From: Thraustochytrium sp. TN22
Lineage: Eukaryota > Sar > Bigyra > Thraustochytrida > Thraustochytriidae
NCBI GenBank assembly: GCA_013306675.1
Contig: JABLUY010000022.1
Coordinates: forward strand, 62,001-126,000
Direction: 5' to 3'
DNA length: 64,000 bases
Each line of letters opens with the position of its first letter. Within the stretch, counting starts at the first letter, position 1. The position numbers were made by a program, and so were the translations under genes. This document shows, piece after piece, positions 27,297 through 36,806 of this stretch. The notes beneath the pieces were generated by a model. It searched no databases, was not told the origin of the DNA, and saw only the letters and a list, made by a program, of their open reading frames with translations.

Positions 27297-28664
27297 ATGG
27301 CGACCTCGCCCACGTACAAGCTGCCCGTACCGGCGTGGGCGCCGCTCATGGCGGGCGAGGTGCTGGAGGTGGACATGCAGCTGGCGCAAATGCTCATGCT
27401 GGGCGTGGCGACCTTTGTGGTGTTCTTCTTGTCGGATCCTTTCCGCATCATCGAGAAGGTAGATCTGCGGCTCGTGCGGCTGTACAAGGCGCCCAAGGTG
27501 TCTGCGGTCAAGGGCAAGCACGTGCTGTGCGTGGTGAACAACACGAGCGGGCGCAAGGAGAGCGCCTGGCAGTACGCCAAGGTGGCGCACCCGCTGCTAC
27601 GCTGCGGCGGCGCCACGGTGGCCCGCATCGACACTGCGCACGCCGGCCACCTGCGCGAGCTGGGCGAGGGCATGGGCGCGAGGCTCGCCGGCAAGGACGG
27701 GGATGACGAGGAGGCTTTCCCGGACGGCGGCGTGGTCATCATGGGCGGAGACACCTCCGTAATGGAGTACATCAACGGGGTGGTGCACGGGCTCACGGGC
27801 GGCAGCATGGACCTGGATGCGCCCGGGGTCCGCGAGGCGCTGCAGCGCCTGCGCATTGCGCACGCGCCCACGGGAACCTCAAACGGCCTGGCGCGCTCGC
27901 ACGAGTGCCTCACCACCTACGAGGTGGTCTCGCAGTTCATCGAGGGCGACGGCAACGGCAAGAACGCGGTGCCCATCAGCCTTGCCGAGGTGCGCCTGCA
28001 GGTGGGGGGCGGCGAGGCCCAGACGGTCTTCGACCCGATGCTGGCGTCCTGGGGCTTTGTGGCGGACTACAACGAGCTGGTCGAGGTGCGGTGGCGTCAC
28101 CTCGGTACCTGGCTCAAGTCGGCGCTGGCCCCGGCCTTCCTCATCGCCAAGCGCCAAACGTACGCGGGCCGCGTGCTCCTGCGGCCGGCCGAGGCCGGCA
28201 GCGCCAAGGCGCCCGGGTGCCCGGGCTACTGCGACACGGCAGACCTGCCGGAGGCAGCGGACCACCCGGGCTGGCGCGAGATCACTGGGCCTTTTGTCGG
28301 CGTCAGCTGCTTGCTGCTGCCGTGGGCAGCCACGGACGCCTGCCTCGCGCCGGGGCTCGCCTTTGGCGAGGACCACGCCTCGGTCATTGTGGCCCGCGAT
28401 AACATTGGACGCTGGCAGCTGGCGCAGATCGCCATGGCCTTTGAGCGCGGCGACGTCAACAAGCTGCCGTTTGTGCAGCTCTACCGTGCCTCCGAGGTGA
28501 AGATCTTCAGCGAGGCGCCCGCCATCATGGAGACCAGTGGCAGCACCGTGCACAAGGTTTCCAGCATGCACTACAAGGTGCACAAGCACGTCCTGCCCTA
28601 TTTGTGCAACCCCACTGCCCGGCACATTGACGCGCCGGTGGCCGCCGGCGCCGTGAGCCAGTAA
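27297..28664 (+). CDS. Sphingosine/ceramide/diacylglycerol-kinase-like lipid kinase
   Basis: A 455-residue protein with the DAG-kinase catalytic fold. It has VVNNTSGRKES (about 79-89), the GGDGxxxE-type motif here reading GGDTSVMEYING (150-161), and PTGTSNGLARS (191-201), matching the P-x-GT-x-N loop of the family. SWGFVADYNELVEVRWRHLG is typical of sphingosine and ceramide kinases. A hydrophobic stretch (MLMLGVATFVVFFLSDPF, about 32-49) could anchor it in a membrane. The second half contains a family-like C-terminal beta domain ending DAPVAAGAVSQ. The third Gly of GGDG is Thr153, a change at a nucleotide-contact position, so catalytic competence is uncertain. The likely substrate is a sphingoid base or ceramide; which one is not determinable here. 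ATG at 27297. Confidence 0.82.
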   Translation: MATSPTYKLPVPAWAPLMAGEVLEVDMQLAQMLMLGVATFVVFFLSDPFRIIEKVDLRLVRLYKAPKVSAVKGKHVLCVVNNTSGRKESAWQYAKVAHPLLRCGGATVARIDTAHAGHLRELGEGMGARLAGKDGDDEEAFPDGGVVIMGGDTSVMEYINGVVHGLTGGSMDLDAPGVREALQRLRIAHAPTGTSNGLARSHECLTTYEVVSQFIEGDGNGKNAVPISLAEVRLQVGGGEAQTVFDPMLASWGFVADYNELVEVRWRHLGTWLKSALAPAFLIAKRQTYAGRVLLRPAEAGSAKAPGCPGYCDTADLPEAADHPGWREITGPFVGVSCLLLPWAATDACLAPGLAFGEDHASVIVARDNIGRWQLAQIAMAFERGDVNKLPFVQLYRASEVKIFSEAPAIMETSGSTVHKVSSMHYKVHKHVLPYLCNPTARHIDAPVAAGAVSQ

Positions 28665-28816
28665 AGAAGAGGAAGGATGCTCATTTCGCTCGACTCGAAT
28701 CCACTCTTGAACATGGGCTACGTGTGTCCGTCCGTCCACTCTTCCCCCCCCCCAAAAGATCTAACCAAAATAACATTCACGAGACCGACTCGACTCGACT
28801 AACTAAATGTTTGAAA

Positions 28817-30073
28817 TCACAGGGACGAAGCGGACGCGCGGGGGCTCGAGGTCGGGCCCGCGTCCTTCCCGTCGAAAAAGCCGATGACCGTGCTGTCAAA
28901 GAGGGGGCTGAGGTAAATGTGGTGGCCACCGGGAATGACGCTCATCGAGCCACTCCCGGAGGACATGGCGGAGATGGCCCGGCGCGCGTGCGCAATGTCG
29001 CGCGCCATCCAGTCGCTGTCGCCGTAGATCACCCTGACGTCAACGCCGGTGATCTTGGGCAGGTCGTCGACGAGAGGGCGCTTGGCGTAGGCGCCAGGCA
29101 TCATCATGGTAGACAGCGCGTGCTCGCCGCTGGCCGGGAGGGCGCTGATCTCGTAGATGTAGTCCACGATGAGGTTCCTGGAGGCCTCGTCCGAATCGTC
29201 CAGGCCCAAGAAGCCGAGCGTGCGCGAGCCGCCGAAGCGGCGGTCCACGAGGCTGCCGACGAGACCGTGGCCCCACGGACCGGCGCCGCGCACGAGGTGG
29301 TTCGGGTTGATGCCCTTGCCCCAGAGCCAAATGATGGTGCGGAAGAAGAAGGAGGAGTTCTTGCCCACTTCTTCCGGCGCGCCCGGGAAGCCAAAGGGGC
29401 TGGCGAGCACGAGCTTCTCGACGTGCTTGTTGCCGCCGCGGAGCACGTAGTGCGCCGACAGGTAGGCGCCCAGGCTGTGGCCGACGAGGTCGAACTTGTC
29501 CAGCCCGCGGTTGGCGCGCCAGCGCTCGAAGGGCTCGATGAACCAGTCGATGGCCTCGTTCTCGTTGCGCGCCACCCAGGGCGGGCGGCCCGAGCCGCCG
29601 CACCCGAGCCAGTCCACGGCGATGACGGACCGCCCGGTCTGCTGCGCTATCCGCGCCATGTTGTTCGCGAAGAAGAGGCTGCCCGCGCCGTAGCCGTGCA
29701 GCATGACGATGGGCCGCTTGGCGTCTGCGGCGGCCGCCACGGGCGCGCCGTTCTCCTCCACGCGATGGCACTCAATCGAGTGCACCACCTCGGCCCCGGC
29801 CTCATCCTCGCCCACCAGCGTGCGCACGCGCTCGAAGGCCACCGGCACGCGGTCCACCTCGCGCGTGTGCGCCGCCACGCGCGCCAGCACGTCGTCCTGC
29901 ACGCGGTCCAGGCGTTCCTGCGACGCGCTCACCCACGCGCCCATGGCGCCCTTGCAGCGCCCGCCCGGGCCGCGCGCTGCCGCTGCCTGCGCGCTCGCGC
30001 GCGCCGCGCCCGCGGAGAACAACCGCCTGTTGTTCTCCACGTGCAGGCCAGCCCGCGCGAGCCTCGCTAGCAT
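28817..30073 (-). CDS. ABHD4/5-type alpha/beta hydrolase with mitochondrial-type N-terminus
   Basis: From the ATG at 30073 this is a 418-residue serine hydrolase. The first 20-30 residues (MLARLARAGLHVENNRRLFSAGAA) look like a mitochondrial presequence with a cleavage-like RRLFSA. The core has VMLHGYGAGSLFFANN (oxyanion turn), GHSLGAYLS with Ser200 as nucleophile, YGDSDWM with Asp352 as acid, and GGHHIYLSP with His384/385. This is the ABHD4/ABHD5/CLD1 group, which deacylates N-acyl-phospholipids, cardiolipin or other glycerophospholipids. Retention of the nucleophile Ser argues against an ABHD5/CGI-58-type inactive co-activator. A mitochondrial presequence and the group's yeast cardiolipin deacylase would suit a role in mitochondrial lipid remodelling, which is inference. 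A shorter start at the ATG ending at 29944 (MGAWVS) is possible. It converges with the lipid kinase. Confidence 0.85.
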   Translation of the reverse strand: MLARLARAGLHVENNRRLFSAGAARASAQAAAARGPGGRCKGAMGAWVSASQERLDRVQDDVLARVAAHTREVDRVPVAFERVRTLVGEDEAGAEVVHSIECHRVEENGAPVAAAADAKRPIVMLHGYGAGSLFFANNMARIAQQTGRSVIAVDWLGCGGSGRPPWVARNENEAIDWFIEPFERWRANRGLDKFDLVGHSLGAYLSAHYVLRGGNKHVEKLVLASPFGFPGAPEEVGKNSSFFFRTIIWLWGKGINPNHLVRGAGPWGHGLVGSLVDRRFGGSRTLGFLGLDDSDEASRNLIVDYIYEISALPASGEHALSTMMMPGAYAKRPLVDDLPKITGVDVRVIYGDSDWMARDIAHARRAISAMSSGSGSMSVIPGGHHIYLSPLFDSTVIGFFDGKDAGPTSSPRASASSL

Positions 30074-30122
30074 GCGCCGCAGACCGCGATCGCCGCGCCT
30101 GCCCGCCGCGCGCGCTGCTCCG

Positions 30123-30166
<44 letters not shown>

Positions 30167-30791
30167 CGCGCCCCGCCGCCGCGCTCGCCGCGCTCGCGCC
30201 GCCTGCCTGCGCGCGCGCCTGCGCTGCCTGCGCGCGGGCTGGACTCGACTCGACGCTGCCCGCTCCGCTGCCTGCCTGCCTGCCTGCCCGCCTGCCCGCC
30301 GCGCTGCCTCGCCTCGCGCCGCCTGTTTCTGGTCTGCCCTGCGCGCAGCGCGGCGGCGCGGCGCGGCGCACGCAGCCGGCGCGGCGCGGCGCGGCGCGGC
30401 CGCTGTCGTGCGCGCGCGGGCGGCAGTGACGTGCGCGGAGCTCAGCAGCGGCCGGGCGCGGCGCAGCTGAGCAGGCGAACAAACAAACAGCAGCTGCCCC
30501 AAACACGCGCGCGGAAGTTCGCCTGACGAACAGGGAAGCCCGCGCGTCGGCGACGGTCGGCGACGGTCGGCGACGGTCGGCGACGGCGGCGACGGCGGCG
30601 CCGGCGGCGCGGTCCGGACGTCCCGGAGGCTGGCACGGACGTCCCGGGGTCGCAGCGCGCGAGGCCGGGCTCCGACTGCCGAGTCGTGATCGCGGCGGGA
30701 GTGACGGCGTGCCAGTGGGCGGGCAGCGCGGGGCCGAGTCGGAGTCGGAGGGCGCGTGCGCGCGCGCGGGGACGATTCGGCAGGAGGAGGC
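30074..30791. other. Divergent intergenic, TGCC and GGTCGGCGAC repeats
   Basis: About 720 bases between divergent starts. There is a TGCC tetramer array (about 30125-30170, with further short runs to 30300) and a decamer GGTCGGCGAC repeat (about 30547-30610). The adjoining minus-strand hydrolase frame stays open far upstream but is low-complexity Arg/Ala sequence. Confidence 0.55.
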
Positions 30792-31763
30792 ATGCGGCCG
30801 GCCGCCCCGGGGCCCCAGGTCCAGGGCGGCGAGCCGGGCGAGGCGCAGAGCGCGGCGCCGGGGCCGCAGGGCCAGGCAGGGCTCCTGACGACGGCAGGTG
30901 CGGGCGCGGGCGCGCAGCCGCAGGCGAGGACGGGCGCCGCGGCCGGGGCCAGCGACCCGGGGCAGGGCGGAGGGCGGCTGGAAGAGGGCGGGCGGCGAGG
31001 GCTCGGAATCGGAATCGGAGGGCAGGATGCGCGACTCGCGAGCCTGCCGGCCAGCGAGATGGTGCTGGCGCGGTGGGAAGACATGCCGCAAGGAGGCGCG
31101 GGAGGGGAGGGGGCGAACGGAGCGGCGCAGCCCGAGACGCGCTTGAGCGGAGGCCTGGAGAGCGGACGCGAGATGCGCAGCGAGGACGTCATGATGCTGC
31201 AGAGGCTCATGCTGCGGACGGAGCTGAGTATGCCGCAGAGCACATATCATGACATGCGCATGGGCGCCATCCTGAGCGGCCTGCCGCACGTTCGCGACCT
31301 GGGCGGCTTGTCGCTGCAGCTCGCGCCGCCACTGGCAGGCTGCACGAGTCGGACGCAGCGGGCCACATTCGTATACGGTGCGCCGGTGACCATGGCCGAG
31401 GTTTACCCACTGAACCGGCTCGAAGTAGTCTTCACTTTCACGGAGTCGACGCCGGCCGGGGCGTCGCGAATGGTGCCGGCGCACTCCATGTCGGAGCACC
31501 TGCCCGTGTCGCTGCCCGCGGGCCGCATCTGCGTGCCCTTCTTCTGGCACCTGCGCGAGGACTGGTACGATCTGCGGCCGACCATCTGCGGCGCCCGCGT
31601 TGGGACAGTGGCCCGCTTCCACTATGAGGGCGCAAGCGACCTGCCCCCGCTGGAGCACGACCTTGGCACGGTCGACATCCGCCGCCTCGAGGACGAGGAG
31701 ATCGCGGGTCAGCAGAACGCGCATCACACGTACGCCAAGTGCTGCCCTGGCGGCGCCTGCTAA
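30792..31763 (+). CDS. Unknown protein with disordered N-terminus and globular C-terminus
   Basis: A 323-residue ORF starting at the ATG at 30792 (MRPAAPGPQVQGG). The first about 125 residues are Gly/Ala/Pro/Gln-rich and disordered in appearance. The C-terminal about 190 residues are globular-looking: MMLQRLMLRTELSMPQSTYHDM, ATFVYGAPVTMAEVYPLNRLEVVFTFTE, SEHLPVSLPAGRICVPFFWHLREDWYDL, EEIAGQQNAHHTYAKCCPGGAC. The C-terminus ends Cys-Cys-Pro-Gly-Gly-Ala-Cys. I recognise no family. The gene ends about 190 bp before the transposon insertion at 31952. It could be a real host gene: codon use resembles its neighbours and the C-terminal half is non-repetitive. Confidence 0.6.
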   Translation: MRPAAPGPQVQGGEPGEAQSAAPGPQGQAGLLTTAGAGAGAQPQARTGAAAGASDPGQGGGRLEEGGRRGLGIGIGGQDARLASLPASEMVLARWEDMPQGGAGGEGANGAAQPETRLSGGLESGREMRSEDVMMLQRLMLRTELSMPQSTYHDMRMGAILSGLPHVRDLGGLSLQLAPPLAGCTSRTQRATFVYGAPVTMAEVYPLNRLEVVFTFTESTPAGASRMVPAHSMSEHLPVSLPAGRICVPFFWHLREDWYDLRPTICGARVGTVARFHYEGASDLPPLEHDLGTVDIRRLEDEEIAGQQNAHHTYAKCCPGGAC

Positions 31764-31951
31764 TTTTGAATGAATTGGAAGCCAGACCAAGCGGAGGTCC
31801 CATCACAAGCATGTCAAGAAAGACATCAAGAGGAAGACGCACAGCCTCTTTGGGGCACACACATACGTACACGCCCCGATTGTTGAAAATGGAAGAGACA
31901 AGAAGAATACCGAACGAAGTCTCTTTTCAAAAACACTCGGACGAATGAATA

Positions 31952-31962
31952 ATATCCCAATC
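31952..31962 (+). repeat. Left terminal inverted repeat of the transposon
   Basis: ATATCCCAATC, reverse complement of the right end. A second copy of ATCCCAATC follows 17 bp inside as part of a direct repeat. Confidence 0.7.
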
Positions 31963-32427
31963 ACACCTCTATCCCAATCACACCTCTATGCTTACTCGTA
32001 TCCGCCTACCACGCGGGGGTCCCTCGGTGACGCCCGGCACAGGGGGCACTAAAGCGTATTAAGAGGGTACTTTACTCCCGATTTGCTCCAAAAAAGTGGC
32101 CTAGAGTCTGGCGAAGTTAGTTCCGCATTCGATCAAAAACGCAGCGATGGGGCCGAGCTTGAAGAGGCCCACTCGAAGCGACCCAAGGCTCCTGCCCCCT
32201 ATTCATTTTGGCCGAAGGCGTGGTGGTTAGGATGAGATGAGCTCGGCAGTTCGCCCAGAGCGGCTTTGGGGGGAGCTCGCGCGCGACTTCGTCGCGGAGC
32301 GCGCTGGAGCCGCAGGCGCTGCGGCGCGCGGCTGCAGGCGGCCCTGGCGGGTGCCTTGTGCCTGCTCTCAGCTCGCACGCCCCTGCCGCAGCGCTTGGAC
32401 GTGGAGTCGGGCCCGCACTGCGACATC

Positions 32428-34103
32428 ATGGCATCGGCGAGGCCTAACCACCGCGTGGAGGACGACAGCGACAGCGACAGCGACAGCGAGTTCGTGCCCC
32501 TGGACAAGCGGGACACAGGGGACGAAGACGAAGAAGGAGAGGAGCTTGGCGACGAGGATGCTCGTGCTGACGCCGCGGCGCAGCAAGACTTCGAAGACAT
32601 ACTTGCGTTGGTCGACGAACCGACGCGTGGTGCGAGTGCATGTTCGAGGTCGGCCTCATTCAGCACAAGACCGTTCCGGGGCTCGCAGTCTCGCCGGATG
32701 GAGTCGCTCGCGTCCGGCTTCCAGGCGCGGAGTGCGACGCATCGTCAGTACTATGCAGCGTCGAGATCAAGACGCGCGTCGCGCCTGGAGGCGCGGTAGA
32801 CGCACGTATCGTGAGCACCCAGATGAACACGTGGGGGACGAGACTTGGTGGAAGGCCATACCTGCCGAGCACCGCGCGCAAGTCTTGCACCAAGCTGTGG
32901 TCCTCCAAATCGATCACGTGCTCTACGTTGCTGCCAGCACGAGTTCGTGTTTGTACGCCTGCCTCGTTGAAGTGCCTCCGGACGCCCGGCTCGCCATGGA
33001 GCGCGCTCTGAAACCGTGGGCGGACAAGCTCACGACATGGGCGCACCAGAGCATCGACAGCGGGTGCGCCGCCCAAGCCACCTGCCATCTTCGGCGAGGA
33101 GGAGGGGGCGGTGCTGAGCTCGCACTTCCGGCTGTGGCGCGCCATGCGCAAGCTTGTCGCTCTGAAGGGGCCCATGCGGCCCGTGCATGTCATCAAGTGC
33201 TTACCGCAGGAGCTATACAACGTCGCAAAGGGCGGCGTCGACGGAAGCACACAGTACGTGGAGCAGATCACCAACACGCAGTGCATGAATCTGAGCTGCG
33301 ACCAGAACATCGCGTTGCGCACGTACAAGCAGCTCGTTGTCAACGCCATCGTGGTCTACCGCTACTTACAGGCTGCGAGGAAGAGCAACCTCGAAGACAG
33401 CGACGGGCTAAAGGCCCTCCGCGACAAGGTGAACCGCTCTGAAGCGCTCAGCACTGTCTCGTTCCGCCTCACTGTCGACATGGTCCGTCACGTCTACAGG
33501 AGCAGGCAGCTCGATACGGCGCAGGTGGAGTTCAACATGCAGCCAAGCATGCCCAAGCCCACTGGGCTCACCAGGGAAGCGGCGAGGGACCTCGTGACCG
33601 CCGGTAAGCGCAAGCGAACCCCCGAGTTGCAGAAGTTCTTCAACCACGGCCAAGCCCGCGACATCCGCCTCGATGCCGCACTGCAACATGACTCAGAGGC
33701 AGCGGGAAAGGCATCCTTCAACGCCAACAACAAGAGGATTCCCGCCAAGCGGCTCTGCGTCATCTGCGGCAAGCAAACGCACCGTCGTTGCACCATCTGC
33801 GGTGTGCCTCTGCACGTGTTCATGAGAAAGAATGAACGCACAACCTGCTTTTCCAAGTGGCACACGCGCGTGCGCGTCGAGCCTCACGAAGGCTTCAAGA
33901 AGCGCAAGACAAACGTCAACGGAACACCTTCGCCCATTTGCCTCGATCATGTCGATTCGAGCAGCGCCAGTGCCTCGTCCGGTACCCCTACAGCGCAGAG
34001 CAGGAACGACCACGTAGCCCAAGCCAGCTACACCGACACCCCATCAAGCCATAGTTCAAGATCCTCTCGCAGCAGCCTCAGCACGAGTCCATCGTGCCCT
34101 TGA
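32428..34103 (+). pseudogene. Transposase/nuclease ORFs of transposon copy 1 (split frames)
   Basis: Three parts in order. (1) From the ATG at 32428 an acidic stretch (DDSDSDSDSEFVPLD, EDEEGEELGDEDA) as in piggyBac N-termini. (2) From about 32640 a YqaJ-like PD-(D/E)XK nuclease: GLIQHKTVPGLAVSPDGVA with the Asp of SPDG and CSVEIKTR with the Glu-x-Lys pair, then in a shifted frame WWKAIPAEHRAQVLHQAVVL and IDHVLYVAAS, matching the W..IP....Q.QHQ region of that family. (3) A 330-codon frame to 34103: LPQELYNVAKGGVDGSTQY, resembling the piggyBac YN..MGGVD..DQ motif, and a C-terminal finger RLCVICGKQTHRRCTICG to CFSKWHT like the piggyBac Cys-rich domain. No DDE catalytic domain is apparent. Frame changes near 32640, 32800 and 33010 occur identically in copy 2, so they predate the duplication, unless tiny introns exist. 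Confidence 0.65.
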
Positions 34104-34751
34104 TGCAGCCCAAGTTGGCCTCAGCATCCGCACAGGCCAGTCGGAAGTGACCAACACTTTACGCTTCCATACAAACCCAGTAGTTGAAAGTTCCAAAAAT
34201 GATTAGAATCATGATAGCAACAGGTCAGTCGAGCGCAAGCAGGAGAGCCGATTTACTAGGGATAATATGGCTATCCTGATTAAACTCCGTCTAGGGCGAT
34301 GGGATTGGGCTATGCTTACTCGTATCCGCCTACCACGCGGGGGTCCCTCGGTGACGCCCGGCACAGGGGGCACTAAAGCGTATTAAGAGGGTACTTTACT
34401 CCCGATTTGCTCCAAAAAAGTGGCCTAGAGTCTGGCGAAGTTAGTTCCGCATTCGATCAAAAACGCAGCGATGGGGCCGAGCTTGAAGAGGCCCACTCGA
34501 AGCGACCCAAGGCTCCTGCCCCCTATTCATTTTGGCCGAAGGCGTGGTGGTTAGGATGAGATGAGCTCGGCAGTTCGCCCAGAGCGGCTTTGGGGGGAGC
34601 TCGCGCGCGACTTCGTCGCGGAGCGCGCTGGAGCCGCAGGCGCTGCGGCGCGCGGCTGCAGGCGGCCCTGGCGGGTGCCTTGTGCCTGCTCTCAGCTCGC
34701 ACGCCCCTGCCGCAGCGCTTGGACGTGGAGTCGGGCCCGCACTGCGACATC

Positions 34752-36427
34752 ATGGCATCGGCGAGGCCTAACCACCGCGTGGAGGACGACAGCGACAGCG
34801 ACAGCGACAGCGAGTTCGTGCCCCTGGACAAGCGGGACACAGGGGACGAAGACGAAGAAGGAGAGGAGCTTGGCGACGAGGATGCTCGTGCTGAGGCCGC
34901 TGCGCAGCAAGACTTCGAAGACATACTTGCGTTGGTCGACGAACCGACGCGTGGTGCGAGTGCATGTTCGAGGTCGGCCTCATTCAGCACAAGACCGTTC
35001 CGGGGCTCGCAGTCTCGCCGGATGGAGTCGCTCGCGTCCGGCTTCCAGGCGCGGAGTGCGACGCATCGTCAGTACTATGCAGCGTCGAGATCAAGACGCG
35101 CGTCGCGCCTGGAGGCGCGGTAGACGCACGTATCGTGAGCACCCAGATGAACACGTGGGGGACGAGACTTGGTGGAAGGCCATACCTGCCGAGCACCGCG
35201 CGCAAGTCTTGCACCAAGCTGTGGTCCTCCAAATCGATCACGTGCTCTACGTTGCTGCCAGCACGAGTTCGTGTTTGTACGCCTGCCTCGTTGAAGTGCC
35301 TCCGGACGCCCGGCTCGCCATGGAGCGCGCTCTGAAACCGTGGGCGGACAAGCTCACGACATGGGCGCACCAGAGCATCGACAGCGGGTGCGCCGCCCAA
35401 GCCACCTGCCATCTTCGGCGAGGAGGAGGGGGCGGTGCTGAGCTCGCACTTCCGGCTGTGGCGCGCCATGCGCAAGCTTGTCGCTCTGAAGGGGCCCATG
35501 CGGCCCGTGCATGTCATCAAGTGCTTACCGCAGGAGCTATACAACGTCGCAAAGGGCGGCGTCGACGGAAGCACACAGTACGTGGAGCAGATCACCAACA
35601 CGCAGTGCATGAATCTGAGCTGCGACCAGAACATCGCGTTGCGCACGTACAAGCAGCTCGTTGTCAACGCCATCGTGGTCTACCGCTACTTACAGGCTGC
35701 GAGGAAGAGCAACCTCGAAGACAGCGACGGGCTAAAGGCCCTCCGCGACAAGGTGAACCGCTCTGAAGCGCTCAGCACTGTCTCGTTCCGCCTCACTGTC
35801 GACATGGTCCGTCACGTCTACAGGAGCAGGCAGCTCGATACGGCGCAGGTGGAGTTCAACATGCAGCCAAGCATGCCCAAGCCCACTGGGCTCACCAGGG
35901 AAGCGGCGAGGGACCTCGTGACCGCCGGTAAGCGCAAGCGAACCCCCGAGTTGCAGAAGTTCTTCAACCACGGCCAAGCCCGCGACATCCGCCTCGATGC
36001 CGCACTGCAACATGACTCAGAGGCAGCGGGAAAGGCATCCTTCAACGCCAACAACAAGAGGATTCCCGCCAAGCGGCTCTGCGTCATCTGCGGCAAGCAA
36101 ACGCACCGTCGTTGCACCATCTGCGGTGTGCCTCTGCACGTGTTCATGAGAAAGAATGAACGCACAACCTGCTTTTCCAAGTGGCACACGCGCGTGCGCG
36201 TCGAGCCTCACGAAGGCTTCAAGAAGCGCAAGACAAACGTCAACGGAACACCTTCGCCCATTTGCCTCGATCATGTCGATTCGAGCAGCGCCAGTGCCTC
36301 GTCCGGTACCCCTACAGCGCAGAGCAGGAACGACCACGTAGCCCAAGCCAGCTACACCGACACCCCATCAAGCCATAGTTCAAGATCCTCTCGCAGCAGC
36401 CTCAGCACGAGTCCATCGTGCCCTTGA
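34752..36427 (+). pseudogene. Transposase/nuclease ORFs of transposon copy 2 (split frames)
   Basis: It repeats copy 1 at +2,324 with the same frame layout: acidic start at 34752, nuclease segment from 34964, piggyBac-like C-terminal frame 35435-36427. The only coding differences I notice are in the acidic linker (ARAEAAAQQ here, ARADAAAQQ in copy 1). The near identity means either very recent duplication or an assembly duplication with a few allelic differences. Confidence 0.65.
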
Positions 36428-36626
36428 TGCAGCCCAAGTTGGCCTCAGCATCCGCACAGGCCAGTCGGAAGTGACCAACACTTTACGCTTCCATACAAAC
36501 CCAGTAGTTGAAAGTTCCAAAAATGATTAGAATCATGATAGCAACAGGTCAGTCGAGCGCAAGCAGGAGAGCCGATTTACTAGGGATAATATGGCTATCC
36601 TGATTAAACTCCGTCTAGGGCGATGG

Positions 36627-36637
36627 GATTGGGATAT
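36627..36637 (-). repeat. Right terminal inverted repeat of the transposon
   Basis: GATTGGGATAT, exact reverse complement of the left end at 31952-31962. At the internal copy junction the equivalent is GATTGGGC followed directly by the body of copy 2. Confidence 0.7.
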
Positions 36638-36806
36638 GATTTTGGACACATGAAGGCAGGTTGTCCTGCTCGCTCGAGATCCATTGACTGTGACTGAGCG
36701 AGTGTAAATGAACCGAAAAAAAAAAAAGCCGGAGGATCTAACAAAGAATCTTTGGGGTTACATGCACGCAGGTTGCTCTGCGCGGTCAAAGTTGGAGCTT
36801 CGTTGA

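Larger units (their letters stand above)
31987..36634. repeat. 2,324-bp tandem duplication of the transposon body
   Basis: Copy 1 is 31987-34310 and copy 2 is 34311-36634. All internal landmarks and ORFs recur at an offset of exactly 2,324. The junction reads GATTGGGC then TATGCTTACT. The left-terminal 33 bp are absent from copy 2. TATG occurs at the unit start (31987) and just after the right boundary (36635-36638), so microhomology or slippage at TATG can account for the duplication. At least two base differences separate the copies (GACGCCGCG versus GAGGCCGCT near the start of the nuclease part). Confidence 0.95.
31952..36637. mobile_element. DNA transposon present as a head-to-tail dimer
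   Basis: The segment is bounded by an 11-bp inverted repeat, ATATCCCAATC on the left (31952-31962) and GATTGGGATAT on the right (36627-36637). A TA target-site duplication fits if the core TIR is TCCCAATC (TA at 31953-31954 and 36635-36636). The left end has a 17-bp direct repeat (ATCCCAATCACACCTCT twice, 31954-31987). A unit of 2,324 bp is repeated twice (31987-34310, 34311-36634). A single element would be about 2.36 kb. It encodes a protein in split frames with an acidic N-terminus, a YqaJ-like nuclease segment and a piggyBac-like C-terminal region. The TA target site is not the TTAA of canonical piggyBac, so family placement is provisional. The two copies look identical by eye apart from at least two substitutions near 32574-32580 and 34898-34904. 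Confidence 0.75.

Noticed and set aside
26930-27916. Extended N-terminus of DHODH
   Set aside because: The frame runs through the divergent intergenic region and the antisense of the lipid kinase; the ATG at 26929 gives the normal enzyme.
30074-31243. Long N-terminal extension of the ABHD hydrolase
   Set aside because: Repeat-driven Arg/Ala/Pro sequence with a GTG start; a presequence-like ATG start lies at 30073.
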